Part shown: one piece after another, positions 1 to 13,100 of the stretch
How positions within the stretch are numbered: the first letter of the stretch is position 1
Layout: each line of letters opens with the position of its first letter
Assembly (NCBI RefSeq): GCF_023856365.1
Contig: NC_064548.1
Coordinates: forward strand, 3,943,001-4,007,000
DNA length: 64,000 nucleotides
Direction: 5' to 3'
Source of the DNA: Brienomyrus brachyistius
Taxonomy: Eukaryota > Chordata > Actinopteri > Osteoglossiformes > Mormyridae
Made by a program: the position numbers and the translations under genes
Notes under the pieces: model-generated
Told to the model about the DNA's origin: nothing
The model's database searches: none
The model's input: only the letters and a program-made list of their open reading frames with translations

Positions 1-1024
1 GTATTTCTGTACCTGACGAGGATGCCAGGGTTTTTCTGAGCAAGCGAGTCAGCTTTATGTGTCAGCTACAGGACGTGATGATTGGAAAGAAGCTCTCCGA
101 GCCTGCATTCATTCCTGCCAAAAATGGTGGTCTTGAGTACTAAATTCAGCCCCAGAGCAGACTGTCATATGACAGTCATTTGATGCAGCCTGTATTGAGA
201 AAAGCCTTCTTCATCTCCTCAAAGGTGCGAATGCTCTCCCTCTGCTGAAGTGGTACCCTCTGTGTCACCCCTGGAATCACCAACATAGATTTTCTCTAGA
301 GGGCTTAAGGTCAACATGAGCTGGTCTTGTTGCTGATCCTGTTTCTGTTACTGCTCTTGCTGATATACCTGCTCTTGCTACTACAGCGGTGTTCGCAGAC
401 CTAAGCACTCAGTCACAGCCATTGGCTAGTTTGACTCGTGTTCAGAGGTCCCTGTCAGTTCATGTGTGGCGCTCCCTTTGTGGAACAACTGTGTTGCCTG
501 CTGACTCAGCAGCTTGGAAAACGTAGCTGGGGTGGGGTGGGGGGGGGGGTTAAATATGTTTTACCATGTCAGTGATGGCTTTGATGGTGTCTCTGTGTCA
601 GACCCTGTGTCATTACAGTAGCCTTTGATACGCATCACAGTCATTAAACATGAGTGAGTATGGCATCCCTTCCAGGATGTCCCTTGCCCTGCGCTGCCTG
701 GATAGGCTCCAGGGTGGAGTTTAGGGTGGATAAATGGATGGATGGTCTTAGAGGTGTGTTAACAGATCCTCGTCTCCTCCCAGGATCAAAGCCTGACCTC
801 CCCTCTGCTCTCCACCCTTCTTTACCCTCCTCTCCTCTCATGTCTTCTCTTCCTCCCTTCCTCTCCCCTCCTTCCCTCCCCTCTTCTCTGCTCTTCTCTT
901 CTATCCCAACCCCTCCCCTCTCATCTCCTCCTCTTTACTCTGCTCTTGTCTCCTCCCTTCCCCTCTCCTCCCCTCCCCTCTCCTCCCCTCCTCTCCTCTC
1001 CTCTCCTTTCATGTCCTCCCTCAG
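1..1024. other. LRCH1 upstream intron sequence
   Basis: I see no exon before the acceptor at 1024. The stretch has a run of G near 538-549 and, from about 838 to 1020, a long pure C/T tract of CCTCT and CTCCC words that runs straight into the splice acceptor. The tract is the polypyrimidine tract of the next exon greatly expanded. Earlier LRCH1 exons (N-terminus and most leucine-rich repeats) are expected to the left of the window. Confidence 0.6.
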
Positions 1025-1161
1025 ATCTGGCAGAGCTTCCCTTGGTGAAATTTGACTTCTCCTGCAACAAAGTGTCCACCATCCCCATCTGTTACAGGAA
1101 GATGGTGCAGCTGCAGTCCCTGCAGCTGGAGAACAACCCACTGCAGAATCCGCCTGCGCAG
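1025..1161 (+). CDS. LRCH1: LRCH1 exon: last leucine-rich repeats
   Basis: The frame opens two bases after acceptor CCCTCAG and reads LAELPLVKFDFSCNKV, then LQSLQLENNPLQNPPAQ. This is the typical leucine-rich repeat spacing, and the NPLQ.PPAQ end caps the repeat domain in this family. The donor is CAG/GTTGGC and the exit phase is 0. Confidence 0.93.
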
Positions 1162-4100
1162 GTTGGCAGAGCCCGCACATACCGCTGTCTGCTTCTCCCA
1201 GTCTCACTGCTGGTGCTATGGCGTGTTTGTCTATGAGATCTGCTCATTATTCCTGCTGCTCCCACATAGATCTGCACCAAAGGGAAGGTGCACATATTTA
1301 AGTACCTGACCATGGAGGCATGTCGCCATGACAAGGGCTCTGAGCTACTCTACCTGCCCGTGATGGAGAGGCTAAATCTGCCCCGGCCGGCAGCTGGAAG
1401 GTTGGTTACCACGGTGATTCCCAAACTGCCGTGACTTACAGAGGGACTGATGGATTGATAGCTGTCACTCAGCTCACCTGTCAGATACCCGATTGGCTCA
1501 CATCTCAGGGAGTGGGCGGGCTCCATGTGTGTCAGCCTTATTGTGTGTGTGCGTGTGTTACAGTGTGTTACGGTGGGTGTGAGTGTGAGGATGCTCCTCG
1601 CAGCCCCTCCCAAGCAGGATGCCTCCTTGCAGTGAGCAGTGAGTGACTGAGCGAGCAGACTAGAGTCAGAGACGCCGTGCTGTTCTCGGAGCTTGGAGGG
1701 AGACCCCGCTCTCCCCCCACTTTCCCCGACCGCGCCTCTGGCTCCTCTGACTAACCTGCAGTCTTCTCTCCCCCATCTAACCCATGGTCTTCTGTGCCTC
1801 ATCCTCTCCAGCATTGAGGACATCGACCAGAATAAGAAACACGACACCGACTCCGGAGTTGGCAGTGATAATGGAGACAAACGGCTATCGACCACCGAGG
1901 TAGGTGTATGAACGCGTGTGTATGTATGTGTGTGGGGGTTGCTCTGTGTGCATGCTTGTGTACGCGTGTGTGTGAGTCTGTGTGCATGCTTGTGCACGCG
2001 TGTGTGTGCACAGACTGGCTGTGTGTCTCTTTCGGGATAGGACAATGTGAAATCACAGAAGCCCGTTACCGCAGACCTGACTGTCTTCCCTGAGTGATTC
2101 CCTGCATGTGATTGTTTTGGTAACACTGCTACAATGCATCGGTGTTTCTCACATGTGTTTGTCTCTAAGCCCCCATGACAGCCTACACCCCCCCCCTCTC
2201 TCTCTCTCTTCAACTCTCTGTCTCTTTTCCCGAACATCATACAACGGAAATGATAATCACTGGATTCCGAGTCGGTGTTTTAAAGGGACGTGCTGGTCTC
2301 TCCTCGGTTGAGCCTTTAACATCTGCGGCACACCAAGCCACATTTAGAAGGTCACACTCCTACCTTCATAGACTTGTGCTTTGATCACTGAGGTTAATGA
2401 AGCGTAAGTGCTGCAGAATGATGCACTATCTGCTCAATAAAAAATTAGTTTACACTGTGAGCACCTCTGAGGGCTTTAAAAAGGTCCCTTAAAACAGCAG
2501 GCACTGTAACCCCATAGGCATAATCATATGCAAAATCTGACCACATGGCGAGCCCTGGGACTGGGTACCGGGGGGCCAGCCTGGCACAAACAGGAAGGTG
2601 GGCGTGGTCTGGATGTTTCCCTATGCATGCTTTAGCTTGACAGTTGTTTCTGTAAGCTTGACCAGCTGAAATGTATCACGTGAAAGGGGAACGGAGCCAG
2701 TGCTGGCGGCTCACAGACACACAGAGACTCCACCTGGGGGTCAGGTCCGTAGAGTATGGTACAGTGCGTTTCTGCTGAGTGCAGCAGCATTTGGTTGTGC
2801 ACACTGAACATGTTGGGTTAGGGCGTTGCTAACATGCCCCGGGGGTCTCATTCCAGCCCTCGGATGAGGACAGCCTGAGCTTGAGTGCCCCCATGTCCCA
2901 CATCACTGAGGAAGACGGCCTGAGCAAAGACGACTCCAGCGAGCACATCAGCGCTCTGACGGGTGAGTCACTCATGCAATCACTTACTTCCCCTACACAC
3001 TGACTGTATCAGTCACTACCCTGCCCTATTAATGGCCTTTGTCATTCCTGTCAACCATGGATGATATGCCCTAGTTGTTGTTTAGGGCCGTGGCGACATC
3101 ACGGCTGAACCAACGTCAGCTGTGGCTGATTAGTCCAGTTCAGGAGTGGCACTCTCTCCTGCATCGAATACAGGTGTGGGTGGTTGCAGAGCTCTCTCTG
3201 CAGGAGTGCACCTTCCGTTTCGCTCTCTTATTTTTTAGCCAGGTTCTCCTCTCGTCTTAAGTTGCCTCTGGAGCCCACTGCTCCATCTGCTGCAGTTTGC
3301 TGCTACATCTTCCCAGCACTCAATGTTTATATCATGTTCCGCTTGCAGGCATCCTTGTGCAGCTGGGGGAGGTCATCAGATCTCTTGCCAGAGGCTAGCT
3401 TGCTGCAGAGGATGTCCTTCTATATACGGCCATCTTTGATTCAGCGCACATGGCCAAGCCAGCACAGCCTGCGTTGTCTGAACTGCTTATCCAGCTTATT
3501 CGAGAACCTGGGCATTTGGTACTACACTCCACGTGATCTCTAGGATACAACGAAGGCAGCACATGTAGAAGCTCTTCAGCTTCTGCTCTTGTTTGGCGTA
3601 TGTTGTCCATGTTTCACTGCCACACTGGAGCTTGCTGATGATGTAGGCATTGTACACTGCCATTTTTGTCAGGATTGTGAGCTTTGGATTCTCCCAGACA
3701 TGGGTGGTAAATCAGTGAAACGTTGTTCCAGCCTTCCCAAAGCGCTGGTTGGTTGTGACATCAAGGGACAAATTCTTGCTGATGGATGCAAGGTAGGTGA
3801 CCTGGTGGAAAACATCTAAATCATAGCTGTCGATGGTGATCTCTGGTGGAGTGTCCACATCTTGACCCAACACGTTGATCTTTTTCAGGCTGATGGTGAG
3901 CCCGAAGTCTTATGACTTATGAGAATCTGTTCATGAGCTACTTAATTTGTTGTTCAGTGCGTGAGGCACATGCAGCATCATCAGCATGGAGCATGTCTCT
4001 GACAAGGACCTTGCATACCTTGGTCTTAGCTCTCGATCTTGCAAGGTTGAACACTCCCCCATCAGATCTGGTGTGTAGGTACACTCCTTCAGTTGAAGTC

Positions 4101-7100
4101 CCAAAAGCATGCTTCAGGAGGAGAGAGAAGAGGACGCACCCTTGCTTCACACCACTCTTGATGTCAAAGGGTTCAGACATGCTGCCCTCATGCAGGATGG
4201 TTGCCTTCATATCACCATGTTGTGTAGCCATGGGGGGCATCCGATTTTCAGAAGGATATTGAAGTGCCCATCCCCAGTAACAATGTTGAATGCTTTTATG
4301 AGGTTGATGAGGGCAATACATAGGGGTTTCTGCTGTCCTCTGCACTTCTCCTGTTAAACGTTCTGCATGACATACACACTGGGATCAGGATAGATGCACT
4401 CAACTAACTTCTGAAGGTGCACTATCATAGAGTTTGCCAAGGAGGAAGATGCTCTTAGAGTTGTTATAGGACTTGTTGTACAGAGTGACAATCTTGGTAT
4501 CTCTCATGTCTTGTGGTACAGCTCCTCTCCAGCACTGGTGAAGGATGTCATGTAGAGGCTGCAGTGTTTTTGCAGAGCTTAATCAAGTCCAACGGGATGC
4601 CATGGATGCCAGGTGGTTTGCCGCAGGCTAACCAGTCAATAGCCGTGCAGAGTTCTTCTAGTGCTGGTTTAGCATCTAGCTCCTCCATGATGAGCAGAGG
4701 TTCGATGGCATCAAGGGCTGAAGTGACAGCAATGTTCTCTCTGGTGTATAGTACTGAGTAGTGTTCTACCCATCTCTCCATATGCTTGCCTATGTCACTT
4801 ATCACTTCCCTGCTGGATGATTTGAGGGGGGCTCTGAGTTGGACCTAAAGCTTTTTCGATCCCCTTGTACATCCTTTTGATGTTTCCTGTTGCTGTTGCA
4901 GTCTGGCTGTCATGGCTGAGCTGCTGCCAGTCTTCTCACCGTCTGTACTTTACTCCTGGCAGCTCTGAGTATTTGGAGGGACTTCTCACTTAGTGAACAC
5001 GCTTCACTTCTACAGATGATGGGAGTTAACATCTTGGACTTGGCTTCAAATCAGTCACAGTTCTTGGAGGTCTTCCTCCCAAAGTTTGCAAAGGTTGTTG
5101 TTTGAATGGTCTCCCAGAGGAATCCTTGTCGCCTAATTCAACCATTGCCAACAAGGAGATCATGATAGCAAATCCTACCCCATGTTCTCTGCATTTCTCT
5201 TCCCTTGTCAGAAGAAGGCCTAGTCTTTCTCCTTGAGCATGCCTGATCCAGCTAGTGGTGTTTCTTGCAGAGCAGCTACCTGTAGTCTGTGTAGCTTTTG
5301 TTGATGATGGCTGTTTTTTTGTGTTGCTGATGGCTTGACGGTTGGTGCTCTGGGGCAAAGCTGGAGTGTCCTCTCCAGGGCACAAGCCAGGGCAGCGTAA
5401 TAAGGAGAACCAACTCTCCACACTGGAGATGGATCCAAAGGAATGGCAAATGCCGGTATGGTTTGGCACCAGCAGTGTTGCAGGAGTTGCCAGAGCATTG
5501 CTGAGACCAGCACCGGGCTGCCTGAGGGACTCCCAGCTCCAGATTATTTCTCAGCATTTACTCCCAAAGACTTTCCCATATATGGGGGTAGTCGCAAGGT
5601 AGCGGAGATGTTGATTTTCTGTCAGTTTACTCCATTAGCCTTTGTCTCTCCCAAGACGACCACGAGGCAGTGGTGCTATTTGCCCATAGTTGATTTGTGG
5701 GCATCAGGCTCCAGGGCATGTCCATACACCAGTGAGCCTGCTTGCAACATGTCTTGGGGCCAACCTTCTCCAAGTCCCTGCCAGTTTGGGCTGGAACCCC
5801 TCAATTGACATCTGTCACCGTGGGGATGCAAAGAATTGGGCTTGCTGTGTAGAGGCTATGTACTGGCAGGGAGAGACTTAGGTACTCAGCTCTCTGTTCA
5901 CGGTGCTGGAAACACCTTTGCTAGCCAGTGGTGAGGATAGAAGTGAAACACTTCACCAACGCACTAGACGCATCCCATAGTCTGTGATAGAGAATAACCT
6001 GCCCTTCACACTGATTGTGTTGAGTCGCTCACCTCTTACACAATGACTGTATCTGTCACTCACCTTTCCTACAAACTGACTGTATCAGTCACTCACCTTT
6101 CCTACAAACTGACTGTATCATCACTCACCTTTCCTACACACTGACTGTATGAGTCACTCACCTACTACACAGTAACTATGTGAGTCACTCACCTGCCATT
6201 CATACTGACCGTATCCGTTACTCACCTTCCCTATACACTAACTGTATAGATCACTCAATACTGCATAATGACTGTATCAGTCACTCACCTTTCCTACAAA
6301 CTGACTGTATCAGTCACTCACCTTTCCTACACACTGACTGTATGAGTCACTCATCTCTCTTGTACACTAACTGTATGAGTCACTCACCTACTACACACTG
6401 ACTGTATCGGCCACTCATCTACTACACACTGACTGTATCCGTCACTCACCTCTCCTACACACTGACTGCATCCGTCACTCACCTCTCCTACACACTGACT
6501 GTATCCGTCACTCACCTGCCCTACACACTGACTGCATCTGTCACTCACCTCTCCTACACACTGACTGCATCCGTCACTCACCTCTCCTACACACTGACTG
6601 CATCTGTCACTCACCTCTCCTACACACTGACTGCATCCGTCACTCACCACTCCTACACACTGACTGCATCCGTCACTCACCTGCCCTACACACTGACTGC
6701 ATCTGTCACTCACCTCTCCTACACACTGACTGCATCCGTCACTCACCTCTCCTACACACTGACTGTATCCGTCAATCACCTGCCCTACACACTGACTGCA
6801 TCTGTCACTCACCTCTCCTACACACTGACTGCATCTGTCACTCACCTCTCCTACACACTGACTGCATCCGTCACTCACCTCTCCTACACACTGACTGCAT
6901 CCATCACTCGCCTCTCCTACACACTGACTATATCCGTCACTCTCCTCTACTACACACTGGCTGCATCCATCACTCACCTCTGCTACACACTGACTATATC
7001 CGTCAATCACCTGCTCTACACACTGAATGTATGAGTCACCCCCCTACTACACAGTAAGTATGTGAGTCACTCACCTGCCCTACACACTGACTGTATCAAT

Positions 7101-10100
7101 CAATCACCACTCCTACACACTGACTGTATGAGTCACTCACCTACTACACAGTAACTATGTGAGTCACTCACCTGCCATTCATACTGACCGTATCCGTTAC
7201 TCACCTTCCCTATACACTAACTGTATAGATCACTCAACTGCTGCATAATGACTGTATCAGTCTCTCACCTGCTACACACTGACTGTATCGGTCGCTCACC
7301 TTCCCTACACACTGTCTGTATAAGTCTCTCACCTGCTACACACTGTCTGTATCAGTTCCTCACCTGCTCTACATACTGTACTGACTGTATCAGTCTCTCA
7401 CCTGCTACACACTGACTGTATCTGTCACTCACCTGCCCTACACACTGTCTCTACAGTCACTCTCCTATTACACACTGACTGTATCAGTCCCTCACCTTCT
7501 CTACACAGTCTCTACAATCACTCTCCTGTTACACATTGACTGTATCAGTCCCTACCTGCCCTACATACTTTTTGTATCAGTCCCTCACCTGCCCTACACA
7601 CTGTCTCTACAGTCATTCTCCTACTACACACTGACTGTATCAGTCACTCACCTTCCACACATTTTCTGTATCAGTTACCCATCTGCTATACACTGACTGT
7701 ATCAGTTATTCTGTGCTACATACTTACATGTGTGGTTTTAGGTTCAGGTCCCAGAGGAGGATCCCCCCAACAAACATCAACACATTGAATTAATTAAGTG
7801 TCAATTTGTCCCTATTTCTGAAAATGTCTTTGAAAAGGCATTAGATAACACACATGGTAATGCTGGCCTTCCCAAACCATTTAAAATATCATTCTGCCCA
7901 GGATTTAACAAGTACTAAGTGTTCGTACAGTCACCATGACGAATGTAACAGGTGTAGCTGTGAGCTCTCTGCAGTCTGTCTGACAGCTGAGTCCTGGTAT
8001 GAAGGAAGTCTGGGTTGGTTGGGGGGCAGCATCCTGTGCAGGGCAGAGCCAGCCTACACTGAGAAGGGAAAACATGGGGGGGGTATAAGTGACAGGAAGT
8101 ACAGATACAGAACAGGAAGAGCTTGTCGACACAAGGAGGATTATGGGAGCTGCCTTTGATAGCCTGTGCTTTTGAGTGAGACTCCAGTTTTCAATTTTTA
8201 AATGTATAAAAACAAACCATTCTGAATTTAACCCATTCCCACAATGAGCTGTGTGTGTTCTAGGGACCTCACCACTTTGTATCTTGTCTCTCTTGGTAGT
8301 ATCTATTGTTTTCTCCTGGAGACTCAGTATGCTGGATGCCTCATTAAGAGGGACTGATTGAGATCGGTGCAAGCACCTCTGCTCAGTTGCTAAAGGCACT
8401 TTAAATAGAGCTGTTGATATCTGTATGGAGGAGGGCGGCAGGGGTTTCCAAGCTGACCCACTTCCACCCCATCCAGGAGCCCAAGCCCCCCCCACAGGCA
8501 GAGACATGCTGCATCCCTAGAGCTGTTTTCTCTCTGCAGGGATTTACTTTCCTCTGTTGTTTAAGTTTCACTGAACATAATTTCTGTATCTATATCCCCA
8601 CCACCCCCCCCCCCCCCAGCGGACCCAGTGAGGCCGAACTCAGATCGCAGCATAGAGAACCTGACAGAGAGGCACGGGTACGAGGACCCATCACTCAGCT
8701 CGCCATTCATCACCTACATCAAGGCAAGTCCCCGCCCCCCGCAGCCTGTTCCATTTCTGGCCTTCCCAGCCCCCCACCTCACGGAGCGTTAGTCTGTATG
8801 CTTAAAATATGATGGAATACACCCAGGACGCTGAATTATTCATATTTTCTGGCACACCCCACTCACATGATTGGTCAGGTCCTGCCGAGGGTTCTTGGGA
8901 AGGACCAGGCGTCTCTAACGCTGCCTGTCCCTCTCACTTCCTGGCATGAGCATCTTTCATGCTGCCTGTCCCTTTTACTTCCCGGCGTAGGCGTCTCTCA
9001 CTCTGCCTGTTCCTCTCACGCTGCCTGCCCCTCTTATTCCCTAGCATGGGTGTCTCTCACGCTGCCTGTCCCTCTCACTCCCTGGCATTGGCGTCTCTCA
9101 CTCTGCCTGTCCTTCTCACTCCCTGGCATTGGCGTCTCTCACTCTGCCTGTCCCTTTCACTCCCCGGCATAGGCGTCTCTCATTCTGCCTGTCCCTTTCA
9201 CTCCCCGGCATAGGCGTCTCTCATTCTGCCTGTCCCTTTCACTCCCCGGCATAGGCGTCTCTCATTCTGCCTGTCCCTTTCACTCCCCGGCATAGGCGTC
9301 TCTCATTCTGCCTGTCCCTTTCACTCCCCGGCGTAGGCATCTCTCACGCTGCCTGTCCCTCTCACTCCCCGGCATAGGCGTCTCTCATTCTGCCTGTCCC
9401 TTTCACTCCCCGGCGTAGGCGTCTCTCACGCTGCCTGTCCCTCTCACTCCCCGGCATAGGCGTCTCTCACTCTGCCTGTCCCTTTCACTCCCCGACGTAG
9501 GCGTCTCTCACTCTGCCTGTCCCTTTCACTCCCCGGTGTAGGCGTCTCTCACTCTGCCTGTCCCTTTCACTCCCCGGCGTAGGCGTCTCTCACGCTGCCT
9601 GTCCCTCTCACTCCCTCCTGTATGCCTCTCTCACTCTGCCTGTCCCTCTCACTCCCTGCTGTAGGCATCTCTCACTTTGCCTGTCTCTCTCACTCCCTGC
9701 TGTAGGCATCTCTCACTTTCTCTGTCCCTCTCACTCCCTGCTGCAGGCATCTCTCACTTTGCCTGTCCCTCTCACTCCCTGCTGCAGGCATCTCTCACTT
9801 TGCCTGTCCCTCTCACTCCCTGCTGTAGGCATCTCTCACTTTGCCTGTCCCTCTCACTCCCTGCTGTAGGCATCTCTCACTGTGTCTATCCCACTCACTC
9901 CCTGCTGTAGGCATCTCTCACTTTGCCTGTCCCTCTCACTCCCTGCTGTAGGCATCTCTCACTTTGCCTGTCCCTCTCACTCCCTGCTGTAGTCATCTCT
10001 CACTTTGCCTGTCCCTCTCACTCCCTGCTGTAGGCATCTCTCACTCTGCCTCTCCCTCTCACTCCCTGCTGTAGGCATCTCTCACTCTGCCTCTCCCTCT

Positions 10101-13100
10101 CACTCCCTGCTGTAGGCATCTCTCACTTTGCCTGTCCCTCTCACTCCCTGCTGTAGGCATCTCTCACTCTGCCTGTCCCTCTCACTCCCTGCTGTAGGCA
10201 TATCTCACTCTGCCTGTCCCTCTCACTCCCTGCTGTTGGCATCTCTCACTCTGCCTGTCCCTCTCACTCCCTGCTGTTGGCATCTCTCACTCTGCCTGTC
10301 CCTCTCACTCCCTGCTGTAGGCATCTCTCACTTTGCCTGTCCCTCTCACTCCCCAGCGTGGACTTCTCTCACGCTGCCTGTCAGTGTCATTAAAAGTGTC
10401 ATCAAAAACAGTTTTCTTTTGCTTCAGAGATGCCCCCTCAGATTTCCCACTCCTTACTGAGTGTGGTGTACAGCTTTCCGGTTATGCGACAGTGGGGGTG
10501 AGAGCGTGTATCCCTCCCGGACTGCACAGGCATATGTATGTGACAGCCACAGGGGAAAAGGAGAGAGAGACAGAGAGAGAGTGGGAGAGAGGGCAAGACA
10601 GAGCTGTAACACCATTGTGTGGATAGATCACTGTGTCTTAGGAGGGGGAGGGGGGTTTGGATGTTAGCAGAGGGGGAGGGGTGGGTTCTCACTGGCCCTC
10701 GCTCGCTGTGGCAGGGTGGAGCGCTGAGTACCAGCCAGTCACAGGCCTCGGGTGGCGGTCAGGTGACCTGGCTGCAGCTGCAGCTCAGAGGGTGACTCTG
10801 TGCTCTCACATCAGGACCGGGCCGCAGGTTTCGACGAGCCCCTCCGGATAGAGGAAGACCCCAGCTGGGCAGCGCAGCGCATGTGGGTATACCGTCCCCA
10901 CCCCCAGCCCTGTCTGTCCAGCCCCCCTCCCTCTCTGTCTTTTTCCTATGGAATATATTGGATGTTAAACAGCTTGTAAACACAGTGTTAACATTTAAAA
11001 AATTTATGGTGATGAATTGTTAATGAATTTTACGAGGTAGCATAAAGGTGTCAATTTATTGAATTTTTTTTTGCCAGCTGCTGATTAAAAATGCACATTT
11101 TATCCCCAAATCATCCAGTTTAATTCCAGTTTGTTATGCATTGTGATAACCATTGCAGACCCCTTGGTTTTATCTCATTCCTGTTGTCATGCAGGTCGAA
11201 GGTCACAGAGGAGAGCCACTTTGGCATGATCAGTCAGCTGAGGGAGGCGGTGGAGCTGCTGCAGCACCCCAACAGGTGCAGGGCTGGGTTCAGGCACAGG
11301 AAGTGTGTCTGTCTGTCTGCCTGCCTGTAAGGTTGCATGAACATGTGCTTTCTGTCTTCGGGACTAGCAGCTACATGACACTTTATCTTATTTTGCACTT
11401 GAGTTGCACATGTGGAATCTACGGTGTATCTCATTTTATAAAGCTGCATTTGTATCTCTGTGTATATTTGTCTCACTATGCTTGTCTTTTATGTCTGGAT
11501 CTCTGTTTTTAGATTTTTTTCTCTTTATATTTTTCCTAATCTTACGGGAACATTTTAGGGTGTTAAATTCTTATAATACGCCTGGTCCCCATGTCCACAC
11601 ACAGGGTGAATATGGAGTCTGCCGAGCTCTCAGAAGTACAGCTGTACCCTGTGAAGATGGTCATGCTGGAGGAGTCATTCAAGTGAGTGTGACTTCCCAC
11701 TTCATTATGGGTAAATGACTAGCCTGCGTACAGACACCATGACTGATTTCTCATGTGGTCCTTTTTCTACAGCGGACAGGACTGTGAGAATGGACAAGTT
11801 ACACCCAAGGTACAGTACAGAGCCTCTTATGTGTGCCGCCTCTGTCTCAAACACACCCACGATACAGCTGCTGAAAACACAGTGCTTTCTAGAAATCTTC
11901 AGGGTACAGCTAGCCAAGCCTTTCCAGATCAGTCTGTGGGTCTGAGCCCTAAAATTCCAGGCTTGTTCATATCGTCTTCCAGTGCCAACTTCATATAAAT
12001 GAAGAGCACACTTTGTGTTTGAGTTAGGCTTTGTATCAGCATTGTGTTTATAGAGTGAATATGCTAGCCATGGCAATATAGAAGCATCTTTGGGTTTGTA
12101 AAAAAGTTATACACAATTTAAGGTATTATTATAGGTATGTAATGATTAGACTGGATATATATAGCATATAGTAAATTGGGTTCACAAAGAAATGGAAAAT
12201 TTCCAGAAACTTTCTATTCCATGGGAAGTCAAGCTGGGGAATTTAGGTTGGAAGTTGGAAAATTTCCATGAGAATTAACGTGAAAATTCCCTGAATTTTT
12301 GCAACTCTGGTAAATGGATGAAAATGTATCTGCTGGACAGCTATATCAGATTTAGGAATCTGGAATGTGAAGTGCACAAGATGTCATAACTTGCTATGCA
12401 GAAATGCTGAAGGGATGCTGCTTTCTAACCTACTGTTTAAGCAGTTGTATTTACTTGAAAGTTGGGGTATTCCTTAAGGTTACTATGCTCTTGTTTCTTT
12501 GCAGTAGGGCTTATAGTTGATCTGTTCAGTGAATGCTCTAATAGTTGCTTTGTTGTAGAGTGAATGCCCTGATTGTTGCTACGGTAGCATCTGCTCTGAT
12601 AGTTGTTATGTTGTAGAGTGTCTGCTCTGTTGGTTATGTTGTAGACGTCTACTGTGATGGTTACTGTTACTGACTGATAGTTAGAGTGAAGGCTTTTTTT
12701 GTGGAGATGTTATGGCTGGTATGTCCTCGAATGAAGGATCTGATGGTTGTCATATTATAGAGTGAAATTTCTGATGGAGGGCTTGAGTTCCAGAAGAAAA
12801 GAGAATTGATTCTAGAGAGGACCAGACTTGAAGCCCAACTTGCATGCCGACAGTTTGAGAGACACGTGTCTCACCAGGTAACCAGCTAACACCCCTTTAT
12901 CACACATCCTTACCATCACTGAGCTGTGTCCATCGCCCACCATGTCCTGTGCATCCAGCTGGTCATGTGATCATGACTGTATTGTCAGTATGTTCTCCCA
13001 TTGAGGCTTTCCAATGTATTAAACCCAAAGCAGACTTTGGTGCTGAACAGCTGGCTCAGAGTAGCACCTAAGTACATGATCCTATGCTCTGTGCAGTTCT

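Noticed and set aside
1350..2240. 296-codon minus-strand open frame
   Set aside because: It runs antisense across three genuine LRCH1 exons and a GT repeat. The plus-strand exons are conserved and the antisense frame is not.
6384..7010. 208-codon minus-strand open frame of SDGCSQCVGEV repeats
   Set aside because: It is the translation of the 33-bp minisatellite, whose unit is divisible by three. No flanking coding sequence or splice context.
8867..10460. Frames rich in SLCLSLSLPA
   Set aside because: Product of the 41-bp minisatellite; no start, splice or homology support.
10880..10890. LRCH1 donor TGG/GTATAC at 10886
   Set aside because: It leaves phase 0, which does not fit the next exon (needs phase 2). 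The GTGGGT donor at 10883 keeps the frame.
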